A program made the position numbers and the translations under genes. A stretch of 64,000 bases of DNA from contig JBNKWA010000080.1 of NCBI GenBank assembly GCA_050299555.1, forward strand, positions 136,940 to 200,939, written 5' to 3'. Shown here piece by piece: positions 1-8,059 of this stretch; positions within the stretch are counted from its first letter, which is position 1, and every line of letters starts with the position of its first letter. The notes below the pieces were generated by a model. The model made no database searches. It had not been told where the DNA came from and saw only the letters and a program-made list of their open reading frames with translations. The DNA is from JBNKWA01 sp050299555 (GTDB lineage: Bacteria; Pseudomonadota; Alphaproteobacteria; Rhodobacterales; Rhodobacteraceae).

Positions 1-283
1 TCTCGGCCGCCTTGATCGCCGTCATCACCGTGTTCTGCGCGCTCATCACGATTACCGGTAGGTCCGGCCGCCGGCGCCGGATGGCCGGCAGAAGGTCAAG
101 TGCGTCGCCGTCGGGCATCATCACGTCCGAGACGACGACATCGCCCTCGCCTTCCTCGATCCAGCGCCAGAGCGTCGACACGGTACCGGTGGAGCGGACC
201 CGGCAGCCGGCCCGGGTCAGGGCCTGGCTCAGCACCGTGCGGATCGTTCGATCGTCGTCGGCGACTATAATTGTGCCTTCCAT
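1..283 (-). CDS. ntrC: Nitrogen regulation response regulator NtrC (N-terminal part; gene runs off the window start)
   Basis: About 94 N-terminal residues of a response-regulator receiver domain are present. They begin MEGTIIVADDD, with the acidic pair at residues 9-10 and the phosphorylatable aspartate in VVSDVMMPDGD at residue 53, followed by the conserved VIVMSAQ strand. The ATG shares one base with the stop of the upstream sensor kinase gene (TGATG), so the two are almost certainly translationally coupled. In the NtrC family the missing part carries the AAA+ and helix-turn-helix DNA-binding domains, and the phosphorylated protein activates nitrogen-scavenging genes. The identity rests on the receiver domain plus its coupling to ntrB and dusB, which is the standard alphaproteobacterial order. 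Confidence 0.93.
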   Translation of the reverse strand, partial: MEGTIIVADDDRTIRTVLSQALTRAGCRVRSTGTVSTLWRWIEEGEGDVVVSDVMMPDGDALDLLPAIRRRRPDLPVIVMSAQNTVMTAIKAAE

Positions 284-1443
284 CAGTCCTGCTCCTCGGT
301 CTCGATGCCCTGTGCCGGTTCCCTGCCCGTGCCCGCCGGGTTTTTCCTGGTCCTGGCGTTAGGCTCGGCACCCTGACTCTTGGCGTTGGCCACCGGCAGG
401 CGGATGCGGAACTCGGTGCGGCCGGGCACGCTTTCGCATTCGACGACGCCGCCATGGTCGGCAATCACCTTCGATACCAGCGACAGTCCAAGCCCGGTGC
501 CCCTGGCTTTCGAGCTGACGAAGGGATCGAAGACGTCGCCGATCAGGTTCTCGGGAATGCCGGTGCCGTTGTCGCGGATGGTCACCAGCAGCGGCACGCT
601 TTCGCTGCGCCGCCCCGGCAGGGTCAGTTTCATGCCCTGCTTGAAGCTGGTCTTGATGTGGATGGTTCCGCCCACCCGCGGCACCGCTTCGGCGGCGTTC
701 TTGAACAGGTTCTGGAAGACCTGGATGAGCTGATCGGAGTCGCCCAAGACGGCCGGCAGCGAGGGATCGTATTCCTCGACGAAGCGCGCATTCGCGGCAA
801 AGCCGGCCTGCGCCGCCCGCTTGGCACGGTCGATCACGTCGTGAATGTTGACCGGCTTTCGCTGCGCCGGGCGAAGGTCGCCGAACTGCTCGACACGCTC
901 GACCAGCTTGCCGATGCGCAGGGTCTCTTCCTGGATGAGGTCGACCAGTTCGTGCTCGCCATCGGACAGCGACATGGACAGAAGCTGCGCGGCGCCGGAA
1001 ATACCCGCCAAAGGGTTGCGGATCTCGTGCGCCAGCATCGCGGCCATGCCGGTGACCGATCGCGCCGCCGAGCGGTGACCCAGTGAGCGGTCCATCTGGC
1101 CGGCGATGCCCATCGGGTGCATCATCAGCAGCACCTCGCCCTGCATCTCGGCGATCTGACCGGCATGCAGGGTGAACGTCTGCGGTGGCCGCTCGGCCCA
1201 ATGCACCAGCACGTCGTACTGGACGACCGAAACCGAACCGCGGCGCGTCTGGCGCAGGATGTCGAGAACCGTGCTGTCCTCGCCGACGAAACGGCCCAGG
1301 GGGCGCCCTTCAAGTTGACGACTCGACATGCCGGAGAACACCTCGGCGGCGTTGTTGGCGGAGCGGATGGTATCATCACTGCGGACAACCAATGCCGGGT
1401 AAGGGATTGCGTTCCATACGCTTTCGGAAATTTCACCGATCAT
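283..1443 (-). CDS. ntrB: Nitrogen regulation sensor histidine kinase NtrB
   Basis: The 386-residue soluble kinase has an N-terminal PAS-like region (residues about 5-110), then a histidine phosphotransfer helix with the H-box LAHEIRNPLAG (phospho-accepting His139), and a C-terminal ATPase domain with the N-box FKNAAEAV, DNGTGIP and the G-box GTGLGLSLV. No membrane segment is visible, as expected for NtrB, which in this family senses nitrogen through PII protein. The chosen start, MIGEISESVW, is an ATG overlapping the dusB stop as ATGA; a longer open frame upstream lies entirely inside dusB in another frame and is not credible. It phosphorylates NtrC, encoded immediately downstream. The PII partner is probably the glnB product encoded near 50 kb. 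Confidence 0.95.
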   Translation of the reverse strand: MIGEISESVWNAIPYPALVVRSDDTIRSANNAAEVFSGMSSRQLEGRPLGRFVGEDSTVLDILRQTRRGSVSVVQYDVLVHWAERPPQTFTLHAGQIAEMQGEVLLMMHPMGIAGQMDRSLGHRSAARSVTGMAAMLAHEIRNPLAGISGAAQLLSMSLSDGEHELVDLIQEETLRIGKLVERVEQFGDLRPAQRKPVNIHDVIDRAKRAAQAGFAANARFVEEYDPSLPAVLGDSDQLIQVFQNLFKNAAEAVPRVGGTIHIKTSFKQGMKLTLPGRRSESVPLLVTIRDNGTGIPENLIGDVFDPFVSSKARGTGLGLSLVSKVIADHGGVVECESVPGRTEFRIRLPVANAKSQGAEPNARTRKNPAGTGREPAQGIETEEQD

Positions 1444-2450
1444 GCCGCCGCCTCCGTCACCATGTCCCGCGAGCCGTCCGGCCGGGCATGCCAGTCGGTG
1501 TCGGCGATCAGCGCCAGCACCGCCCTGGCGTCGGTCATGGTCAGCAACCTGGACTTGAGGTCGCCGGCGCCGACAAGTGAATCCACGTACCATCCCAGAT
1601 GTTTGCGAGCCATTCTTAAACCGATGTCGATGCCATAGAAGGCAAGCATTGCCTCGTAATGCTCTGCAATCACGGCCGAAAGCTCCCCACCGCGTGGCAG
1701 CGCCGGCTGTGGCTGTCCGCTGAGTGCCGCAGCGATCTCGGCCAGAACCCATGGCCGCCCCTGCGCGCCCCGACCGACCATCACCCCATCGGCGCCGGAT
1801 TGCTCCAGCGCCATGCGGGCTGTCTCGGGCCCGTCAATGTCGCCGTTGACGATGACCGGCACGGGAACGGCGGCCCTGACCGCGGCGACGGCCGCCCAAT
1901 CGGCGCAACCCTTGTAGCGCTGCTGCCGCGTGCGGCCGTGGACGGCGATTGTCGTGGCGCCCGCCGACACCGCCAGCCTGGCGATGCCTGGCGCGTTCAG
2001 GGTGTCGGCGTCCCAGCCAAGGCGCATCTTGACCGTGACCGGAACGTCGACGGCTTTCGCGACCGCATCGACGATTGCCAGCGCGAGATCGGGCTCGCGC
2101 ATGAGCGCAGCGCCGCACTGGCCGGCGGTGACCCTTTTCGCTGGGCAGCCCATGTTGATGTCGATGATGGGCGCGCCCTGCCCCGCCGCCTTGCGCGCCG
2201 CCTCGGCCATCAGCGATGGTTCGCGCCCGGCGAGCTGCACCGATGTCGGCGCCGGTCCGTCCGCGACGGTCGCCCGGGCCGTGGCTTCCGGCTTTCCGTG
2301 CAACATCTCGCCGCCGGCGACCATCTCGGATATCACCAGCCCGGCACCGAACCGTGCGGCAAGCGCCCTGAAGGGCGCATCGGTGATTCCGGCCATGGGT
2401 GCCAGAAAAACCGGCGACCGGACCGCTATGCCGCCAATATGCTCAATCAT
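1440..2450 (-). CDS. dusB: tRNA-dihydrouridine synthase DusB (NifR3 family)
   Basis: This is a TIM-barrel flavoprotein that reduces uridine to dihydrouridine in the D-loop of tRNAs. It shows the family hallmarks: LAPMAGITDAPFR near the N terminus, the catalytic-cysteine motif INMGCPAKRV, the phosphate-binding segments VIVNGDI and VMVGRGAQGRPW, and VKMRLGW. I place the start at the ATG giving MIEHIGG because an AAGGG ribosome-binding site lies eight bases upstream of it; a GTG two codons earlier has that site too close. It is the first gene of dusB-ntrB-ntrC, and the link of dusB (formerly nifR3) to ntrBC is long established in Rhodobacter and Rhizobium relatives. Confidence 0.95.
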   Translation of the reverse strand: MIEHIGGIAVRSPVFLAPMAGITDAPFRALAARFGAGLVISEMVAGGEMLHGKPEATARATVADGPAPTSVQLAGREPSLMAEAARKAAGQGAPIIDINMGCPAKRVTAGQCGAALMREPDLALAIVDAVAKAVDVPVTVKMRLGWDADTLNAPGIARLAVSAGATTIAVHGRTRQQRYKGCADWAAVAAVRAAVPVPVIVNGDIDGPETARMALEQSGADGVMVGRGAQGRPWVLAEIAAALSGQPQPALPRGGELSAVIAEHYEAMLAFYGIDIGLRMARKHLGWYVDSLVGAGDLKSRLLTMTDARAVLALIADTDWHARPDGSRDMVTEAAA

Positions 2451-2576
2451 GTGCACAACCCTTGGACAATCGAGCCCATGTAGCGCGAATCGGCGGCAAC
2501 GGCAATTGCCCGCAGGTGCGGCATTGCCGCACCCGCGCGCTTCGGCTTAAGTGACCGCAATCAAGACGGGGCGGGC

Positions 2577-3734
2577 ATGCGGACAGAGGCGGTGATCGTC
2601 GCGGCCGGGCGCGGCATCAGGGCCGGCCCCGGCGGGCCGAAACAGTATCGAGACCTGTGCGGCAAGCCTGTGCTTGCCCGGACACTCGAGGCGATGCTCG
2701 CCCATCCTGGCATCGCCGGTGTCACGACGGTGATCCACGGAGCCGATCGCGCGGCTTACGACGCAGCGGCGGCAGGGATCGACGATGCGCGCCTGCGTCC
2801 GCCGGTCGAGGGGGGAGAGACGCGCGCCGCATCGGTGCTGGCCGGTCTTTCGGCCCTCGAGGCGAGGTCGCCGGAACTTGTCCTGATCCACGACGCGGCC
2901 CGGCCCTTCGTCACGGTGGCGCTGATCGACAGGCTGCTTCAGGCGCTTCAGGGCGCCCCGGGCGCCCTGCCGGCGCTGCCGGTGGCCGATGCGCTCTGGC
3001 GTGCCGAAGATGGCATGGCGATCCGGCCGAGGCCCCGGGACGGACTGTTCGCGGCACAGACACCGCAGGCGTTCAGGTATGATGCAATTCTTGCCGCGCA
3101 TCGGGACGCCGCAGGCAGCGACGCACTCGACGACGTGGAAATTGCCCGTGCGAAGGGGCTGGAGGTGAAGATCGTTGTCGGCGATGCCGACAATTTCAAG
3201 ATCACCCTGCCCGGCGACTTCGCCCGCGCCGAACGGATCATGGGAGGGCCACCGATGGAGACCCGCACCGGCCTCGGGTTCGACGTCCACGCCTTTGCCC
3301 CGGGCGACCATGTGACGCTTGGCGGGGTCCGCATTCCGCATGACAGGACGCTGTCCGGGCATTCCGATGCCGACGTGGTCCTGCACGCGATCACCGACGC
3401 TGTGTTTGGCGCCATCGCCGAGGGGGATATCGGCCAGTGGTTCCCGCCATCCGAACCGCAGTGGAAGGGTGCCGCCTCGGAGATTTTCCTCGCCAAGGCG
3501 GTGGAACGGACCGCCGCGCGCGGCTACCGGATCGTTAACCTTGACTGCACAGTGCTGGCCGAGGCGCCGAAGATCGGGCCATACTCGGCTGCGATGCGGC
3601 GCGAGATCGCCCGCGTGGCGGGCATTGCCGAGGATGCGGTTGGCATGAAGGCGACGACGATGGAACGGTTGGGCTTTATCGGCCGCGGCGAAGGGATCGC
3701 GGCCATGGCCACCGCGACGCTGGTGAAGCGGTGA
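2577..3734 (+). CDS. ispDF: Bifunctional MEP-pathway enzyme IspD-IspF
   Basis: This is a fused 385-residue enzyme of the non-mevalonate isoprenoid pathway. The N-terminal half is 2-C-methyl-D-erythritol 4-phosphate cytidylyltransferase (IspD), with the nucleotide-binding VAAGRGIRAG..PKQY segment, LIHDAARPFV and QTPQAF. The C-terminal half, starting around METRTGLGFDVHAF, is 2-C-methyl-D-erythritol 2,4-cyclodiphosphate synthase (IspF), with the zinc ligands in GFDVH and the SGHSDADVVLHAITDA motif. The fusion skips the intermediate IspE step in order but is common in alphaproteobacteria. It is divergent from dusB across 126 bases that must hold both promoters. It leads a tightly overlapping run with pgpA and the CinA-domain gene. 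Confidence 0.96.
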   Translation: MRTEAVIVAAGRGIRAGPGGPKQYRDLCGKPVLARTLEAMLAHPGIAGVTTVIHGADRAAYDAAAAGIDDARLRPPVEGGETRAASVLAGLSALEARSPELVLIHDAARPFVTVALIDRLLQALQGAPGALPALPVADALWRAEDGMAIRPRPRDGLFAAQTPQAFRYDAILAAHRDAAGSDALDDVEIARAKGLEVKIVVGDADNFKITLPGDFARAERIMGGPPMETRTGLGFDVHAFAPGDHVTLGGVRIPHDRTLSGHSDADVVLHAITDAVFGAIAEGDIGQWFPPSEPQWKGAASEIFLAKAVERTAARGYRIVNLDCTVLAEAPKIGPYSAAMRREIARVAGIAEDAVGMKATTMERLGFIGRGEGIAAMATATLVKR

Positions 3735-4243
3735 GCCGGCTCATCGCCACCTTCTTCGGCGTCGGGCGTCTGCCATGGGCGCCTGGTACCTGGGGATCGC
3801 TGGCGGCCCTGCCGCTTGCCTATGCAATGCATGTGCTGGGCGGGCCGGGGCTGCTGCTGGCGGGAATCCTGGCAGCCGGTCTGGGCGGGCTTTGGGCGGT
3901 TGGTAATCTCACCGCCGGCGAGGCCGATCCCGACCGCTCGGAGATCGTCATCGACGAGGTTGTCGGGCAGTGGATCGCGCTGATGCCGCTTTCGGCCGGG
4001 CTGTGGCTGACCGGTGCGTCGCCCCATGTCTTTCCCTGGCCCGGCTGGGTGACGGCATTTGTGCTCTTCCGTTTCTTCGACGTGGTAAAGCCGTGGCCGA
4101 TCAATCGGGCCGACGCGATGAAGACGCCTCTCGGCGTGATGCTGGACGACGTGCTGGCGGGATTCGCGGCGGCGCTGCTGGTGGCCCTGTCGGCGCTGCT
4201 GGCGCACGGGATCGAGGGGCTGCTCCAGGGGGCGGCAGGATGA
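3731..4243 (+). CDS. pgpA: Phosphatidylglycerophosphatase A
   Basis: The 170-residue membrane enzyme removes the phosphate from phosphatidylglycerophosphate to give phosphatidylglycerol. It carries the PgpA signature FFGVGRLPWAPGTWGSLAALPL at its start, the acidic motif EIVIDEVVGQW and the FRFFDVVKPWPI segment, with three to four hydrophobic helices. The start is a GTG overlapping the ispDF stop (GTGA), which implies translational coupling. The frame ends in an ATGA overlap with the next gene. Confidence 0.95.
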   Translation: MSRLIATFFGVGRLPWAPGTWGSLAALPLAYAMHVLGGPGLLLAGILAAGLGGLWAVGNLTAGEADPDRSEIVIDEVVGQWIALMPLSAGLWLTGASPHVFPWPGWVTAFVLFRFFDVVKPWPINRADAMKTPLGVMLDDVLAGFAAALLVALSALLAHGIEGLLQGAAG

Positions 4244-4728
4244 GCGACATTGCCGCGCTGGCGACCGCGCTCCTCGACGCCTGCCGAAAGCGGGGCTGGA
4301 TGATCTCGACGGCGGAAAGCTGCACCGGCGGGATGGTGACGGCGGCGCTCACCGACATCGCAGGCTCGTCCGATGTGCTCGACCGCGGGTTTGTCACCTA
4401 TTCCAACGCCGCCAAGACCGAAATGCTCGGCGTCAGCGCGGCGGCACTGGCTGAACACGGCGCGGTCTCGGCGGCGGTGGCGGCCGCCATGGCAGCCGGG
4501 GCGCTCACCCGGTCGGATGCGCATCTGGCGGTGGCCATCACCGGGGTCGCCGGCCCGGGCGGCTCGGAGCGCAAGCCCGAGGGGCTGGTCTGGTTCGGCC
4601 TGGCGCAAGCCGGCGGCGGCGTGGTCACCGAGTGCCGGGAGTTCGGCGCCATCGGCCGCGCGAACGTGCGCCGGGAAAGCGTCGAGGTGGCGCTCAACCT
4701 GCTCCTGTCGGCGGCCGAGGGCGGCTAG
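4240..4728 (+). CDS. pncC: CinA C-terminal-domain protein, probable nicotinamide-nucleotide amidohydrolase PncC
   Basis: This 162-residue protein consists only of the CinA C-terminal domain. It shows the motifs STAESCTGGMV, FVTYSNAAKTEMLGV and AITGVAGPGGSERKPEGLVWFG. Proteins of this form deamidate nicotinamide mononucleotide to nicotinic acid mononucleotide and salvage pyridine nucleotides. The ATG overlaps the pgpA stop. Its own stop shares the palindrome CTAG with the stop of the converging thiE-like gene, so the two reading frames overlap by two to three bases with no spacer. The N-terminal molybdopterin-binding CinA domain is absent, as is normal in proteobacteria of this group. Confidence 0.9.
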   Translation: MSDIAALATALLDACRKRGWMISTAESCTGGMVTAALTDIAGSSDVLDRGFVTYSNAAKTEMLGVSAAALAEHGAVSAAVAAAMAAGALTRSDAHLAVAITGVAGPGGSERKPEGLVWFGLAQAGGGVVTECREFGAIGRANVRRESVEVALNLLLSAAEGG

Positions 4729-5354
4729 CCGGCGTCGAGCACCGCCGCGGCGTCGGCAAGGGCGGCCTCTGGGCCTTCGGGATGCAGCCAGATCTCGTCG
4801 CCGAGGCAGACGAAGTCGGCAACCGTCCTGAGGTCGGCCAGGAGGTCGGGCGTCAGCCCGCCTTCGGCAACCACCGGCACCTCGATCACGTCCGCCCACC
4901 AGGCAAAGAGGTCGAGTTCGGCCCGTGAGCCGTCGCCAAGCAGCCCGCCATCGCCGACCGGCCCGAAGGCGACATAATCGACGCCGATCTCGGCGGCGGT
5001 GATGCCGGCGTGGCGCGACGCGCCGCAAGAGGCGCCGAGAATGCTGTCCTGGCCCAGGGCCCGCCGCACCTCGCGAAGGGGGCGCGTGTCCAGCAGATGG
5101 GCGCCGTCGAGCCCGTGCGGCCCGACCATGCGCCAGTGCCGGTCGATCACCAGGGGCACATCGCGGGTATGGGCGATGGCGCGGATCGCATCGGCGGCGC
5201 GGGCCAGTTCCGATTCGTCGCCCGAGTCGAGCGACAGGCGCAGGCACGCAACCGGCGCGGCATCAAGCGTGCGCTCCAGAACCGGAAGAAAGCGCGACAG
5301 TTCGAACTGCCGCGGCGTCGCCAGGTAGATCTTCGCCGTCGCCTCGGCTGTCAT
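4725..5354 (-). CDS. Thiamine-phosphate synthase-like (ThiE/TenI family) protein
   Basis: A 209-residue TIM-barrel protein with the ThiE/TenI plan: LVIDRHWR in the middle, the GxH-like GLDGAHL segment, a glycine-rich SILGASCGASRHAG loop, and DYVAFGPVGDGG followed by VPVVAEGGLTPD. True ThiE enzymes usually have a GVSTH motif and a threonine-rich pyrophosphate loop (PIFPT.TK); here these are GASCGASRH and GPVGDGGLLG, so catalysis on the thiazole and pyrimidine substrates is not certain. No other thiamine gene is in the window. It converges on the CinA-domain gene. Confidence 0.72.
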   Translation of the reverse strand: MTAEATAKIYLATPRQFELSRFLPVLERTLDAAPVACLRLSLDSGDESELARAADAIRAIAHTRDVPLVIDRHWRMVGPHGLDGAHLLDTRPLREVRRALGQDSILGASCGASRHAGITAAEIGVDYVAFGPVGDGGLLGDGSRAELDLFAWWADVIEVPVVAEGGLTPDLLADLRTVADFVCLGDEIWLHPEGPEAALADAAAVLDAG

Positions 5355-5479
5355 GCGCCCTGCCCCCCCTTGGAAAGACCAGCCGCATGATTAGTCGCAT
5401 CGTCGCCGGCCGTCCATCGCCTGCCGGCTTGACGCCCCGGGGCCGCGGGCGAAGATATGGGCGGCAACCGGAGGTGCTC

Positions 5480-6076
5480 ATGGGCTCGATGATCGGTCAC
5501 AACCGCGGTCCGTCGCTGGACCCGGGCCATGGCTGGCGGCGCTATTGCTGGCAGCGGGCGCGGCAAGACCTGCTCGGGCCGGCCCTGCCGCTGGAAGTGG
5601 TCAGGATGCGCATGCGCCGGGCGGAGGAACTGGGGCTAAGGTACCCAGCCTATGCCTCGATCCTGCGCGGCACCGGGCGGGACATCTTCGCCTTCCTGTT
5701 CACCACCGAGGCGCTGGGGTTGCGGCTGAAGCGGCGGCTGGAGATGCCGGATGCGGTGAAGGCGCGGCTGGCAACCATCCGCCGGGCCGAGCGTACCGCC
5801 TTCGCGCCCGAGGGCGAGGCGCCGGAACCCTTCCGCATCGAGCTTCAGGAGGTGGCGGGCAGCCGCTTCGCCGCCTGTGCCCCGCCCCCCGCAGGCGATG
5901 GCTGGGGCACGGCGCGCGACGCCATCTCGGCGCTGCTGAGGGATGCGCAGGTGCCCGGCGATACCGTCGTCCTGATCGGCACCGAGGATCGCCACCGGGC
6001 CTGGGCCGAGGCGGGACGGCTGGCGAAGTTCCTGCCCGCCGGGGTCTATTTCGACCCCCCGCGACCCGGCGCCTGA
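5480..6076 (+). CDS. Uncharacterised 198-residue protein beginning with an IGHNRGPS motif
   Basis: I do not recognise a function. The start is the ATG that gives MGSMIGHNRGPSLDPG, because a strong GGAGG lies five bases upstream; the frame stays open further upstream but with no ribosome-binding site. The N-terminal part is rich in aromatic and basic residues (HGWRRYCWQRARQDLL), then a helical segment RMRMRRAEELGLRYPAYASILRGTGRDIFAFLFTTEAL, then a C-terminal alpha/beta part with DTVVLIGTEDRHRAWAEAGRLAKFLPAGVYF. No signal peptide or membrane helix is visible. I recall similar short hypothetical proteins starting with IGHNRGP in roseobacters, but cannot check this. It converges on the MmgE/PrpD gene, with a long hairpin between them. 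Confidence 0.75.
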   Translation: MGSMIGHNRGPSLDPGHGWRRYCWQRARQDLLGPALPLEVVRMRMRRAEELGLRYPAYASILRGTGRDIFAFLFTTEALGLRLKRRLEMPDAVKARLATIRRAERTAFAPEGEAPEPFRIELQEVAGSRFAACAPPPAGDGWGTARDAISALLRDAQVPGDTVVLIGTEDRHRAWAEAGRLAKFLPAGVYFDPPRPGA

Positions 6077-6134
6077 CCCCATCGCCGCCTGACCGGCCGT
6101 CCGGATGCGGATCGCGCGCCCCGCAGTGGGAGAC

Positions 6135-6212
6135 GGATCGCGTCACGGTCGCCTCCGGGGCGCGAGGGTGGGTGGGCGGGGAGCGGCCCCGGAGACGATC
6201 GTGACGCGATCC
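6135..6212. repeat. Long imperfect hairpin (27-base arms) with a G-quadruplex motif in its loop
   Basis: Bases 6135-6161 and 6186-6212 are reverse complements except at two positions, both of which would form G-U pairs in RNA. The 24-base loop contains GGG-T-GGG-T-GGG-C-GGGG (6166-6181), the tightest class of G-quadruplex motif. The element fills most of the gap between two converging genes. It could act as a bidirectional transcription barrier, or be a palindromic repeat unit of the genome. There is no T-run after either arm, so it is not a classical intrinsic terminator. Confidence 0.8.
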
Positions 6213-6221
6213 AGGGTTGGC

Positions 6222-7520
6222 TCAGACGGTCCGGCGCGACAGCATCGCGAGCAGTGCGCCAAGGTCCGGGGCCGCCACCGCCTCGGACAGGTGTGCCGCC
6301 CGCGTCTCGCCCAGAAGCCCGGCCGCCTTGACGCGCAGCCGCGCCGCGAGTGTCTCGGGCGGCGGGGGCGACGCGAGGTCGTGGAACGCCTCCCGGACAG
6401 CGCCGTCCGTCGACACCAGGGTGACCCTCGCTGCGGTCTCGGCCAGGCCTTCGTCGGGGACCACCCGCACCCGGTCGCAAAGTCCGGTCAGCACCGGATC
6501 GGCGCAGGCGGCGTCACTGAAGGTGGCGGCATTGCCGGTATCGCGGCCCGCCAGCGCCATCGCGGCGGTCATGCGGTAGGAGAACTTCGCCTCGAGCCCG
6601 GTGGCCGGCCTTGCGATGTTGCAGACGCCGAGCCAGCGCGGATTGGTGTGGATGGTGATCGTCGCCACCTCGTCCAGGCCGGGACCGAGGCTGGCAAGCG
6701 CCTCCAGCACGGCATGGGTGCCGTGGCAACAGGCGTGGAACTTGTGGCTGACGGTCTGAAACAGCCAGGTCTCGCCGAAACGGTCGAAGGCGTCGGCGTT
6801 GCCCTCGCCGGCATGGGTCGGGCCGAAGCCCTGCGGCCCTTCCAGCGCGCCGGACATGGCAACGAACCCCTTTGCCGCCAGCAGCGCCGCCTCGACGCCG
6901 TTGGATGCGGCGATGCCGGCGTTCAGCGGCTTGCCCATGGCGCCGAATTGCGACTTCAGCCCCGAGGCGCGGGTGGCGACAAGCCGCAGCGCTGTGGCGG
7001 TCTGACCGGCATCGAGGCCGAGCAGGCGTGCGGGCGCCAGCGTGGCGCCGAAGGCACCGGCGGTTGCGGTCTGGTGAAAGCCGGTCTGGTAATGGGCGCG
7101 GCCCAGCCACAGGCCGACCCGGATCGATGCTTCGCAGCCGACCAGCGCGGCTTGCAGCAGTGCAGTGGCGTCGGCCCCGGCCATCTCTGCCGCCGCCAGC
7201 GCCGCCGGCACCACGGCGGCCGAGGGATGGCCGATATGGGCGAAATGGGTGTCGTCGTAGTCGAGGGCATGGCCGGCGGTCCCGTTGGCCAGTGCCGCCG
7301 CCCGGGCCGGGACGCGGCCGCCGCCGACAAGCGTCGCCTGGGCCGATCCCGCCTCGGCGAGGACCGTGGCCCGCACCGCCCGTGCCGCGGGTTCGCTGGC
7401 GCCGGCCATGGCGCAGGCCGCCCAGTCCATCAGCGACAGCCGCATCATCGCCAGTGCGGCTTCGGCGTTGCGCGGGCGTCCGGCCGCCAGTGCCGCGATG
7501 ACGTCGGCCAGGTCGCTCAT
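6222..7520 (-). CDS. MmgE/PrpD family protein
   Basis: A 432-residue protein of the MmgE/PrpD family, which includes 2-methylcitrate dehydratase, cis-aconitate decarboxylase and other dehydratases or epimerases without a metal cluster. Recognisable segments are ALANGTAGHALDYDDTHFAHIGHPSAAVVPAALA, the sequence SQFGAMGKPLNAGIAASNGVEAALLA, and HKFHACCHGTHAVLEAL in the lid region. The start MSDLADVIAAL overlaps the stop of the upstream COQ10-like gene as ATGA. No prpB, prpC or other methylcitrate-cycle gene lies nearby, so the substrate cannot be assigned; the isolated setting argues against calling it prpD. Confidence 0.88.
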   Translation of the reverse strand: MSDLADVIAALAAGRPRNAEAALAMMRLSLMDWAACAMAGASEPAARAVRATVLAEAGSAQATLVGGGRVPARAAALANGTAGHALDYDDTHFAHIGHPSAAVVPAALAAAEMAGADATALLQAALVGCEASIRVGLWLGRAHYQTGFHQTATAGAFGATLAPARLLGLDAGQTATALRLVATRASGLKSQFGAMGKPLNAGIAASNGVEAALLAAKGFVAMSGALEGPQGFGPTHAGEGNADAFDRFGETWLFQTVSHKFHACCHGTHAVLEALASLGPGLDEVATITIHTNPRWLGVCNIARPATGLEAKFSYRMTAAMALAGRDTGNAATFSDAACADPVLTGLCDRVRVVPDEGLAETAARVTLVSTDGAVREAFHDLASPPPPETLAARLRVKAAGLLGETRAAHLSEAVAAPDLGALLAMLSRRTV

Positions 7521-7972
7521 GACGGGCGGCCGTAGAGATCCTCGGCCCGCCTTTCGAAGGCGCGCACGATCCGCTGCATGGCCTCGTAGAAGACCAGTCC
7601 GATCACCGCCTGCAAGGCCCGCGACCGGAACTCGAAATCGACGAAGAACTCGACGTCGCAGCCGCCATCGGCACGCGGCGAGAAATGCCAGTGGTTGTTG
7701 AGGTAGCGGAACGGCCCGTCGAGATAGGCCACGTCGATCTTCCCGGCTGCGGGATCCAGCGTCACCCGGCTGCCGAAGCGTTCGCGGAACACCTTGAACG
7801 AGATGATCAGGTCGGCATCGACGATCTCGCACGGACCTTCCATGCGGCGGCCGCGGATTCGCGCACCCCGGCACCAGGGCAGGAACTCCGGATAGGCTTC
7901 CACGTCGGCGATCAGCGCGTACATCTGGTCCGCCGTCCATGGCAGGGCGCGGGTCTCGGCATGCGTCGGCAT
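7517..7972 (-). CDS. COQ10/RatA-type START-domain protein (ubiquinone-binding/RatA family)
   Basis: A 151-residue single-domain protein of the polyketide-cyclase/COQ10 group: THAETRALPWTADQMYALIADVEAYPEFLPWCRGARI at the N terminus, a central beta-sheet (VDADLIISFKVFRERFGSRVTLDP, YLDGPFRYLNNHWHF) and a long C-terminal helix with ALQAVIGLVFYEAMQRIVRAFERRAEDLYG. Homologues bind ubiquinone and support respiration (COQ10), and the E. coli member is called RatA. I prefer the ATG giving MPTHAETR over a GTG five codons upstream because family members start there. In Rhodobacterales this gene is often close to lipA; here about 4 kb of other sequence separates them. Confidence 0.9.
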   Translation of the reverse strand: MPTHAETRALPWTADQMYALIADVEAYPEFLPWCRGARIRGRRMEGPCEIVDADLIISFKVFRERFGSRVTLDPAAGKIDVAYLDGPFRYLNNHWHFSPRADGGCDVEFFVDFEFRSRALQAVIGLVFYEAMQRIVRAFERRAEDLYGRPS

Positions 7973-8059
7973 TGGACTTCGGGTCACCTCACGGGCTATC
8001 GCTAGGCGTCGGACGCGGCTCTCGGGCCGATACAGGCGCAGGCTCGGAAGGTAAAGGCA

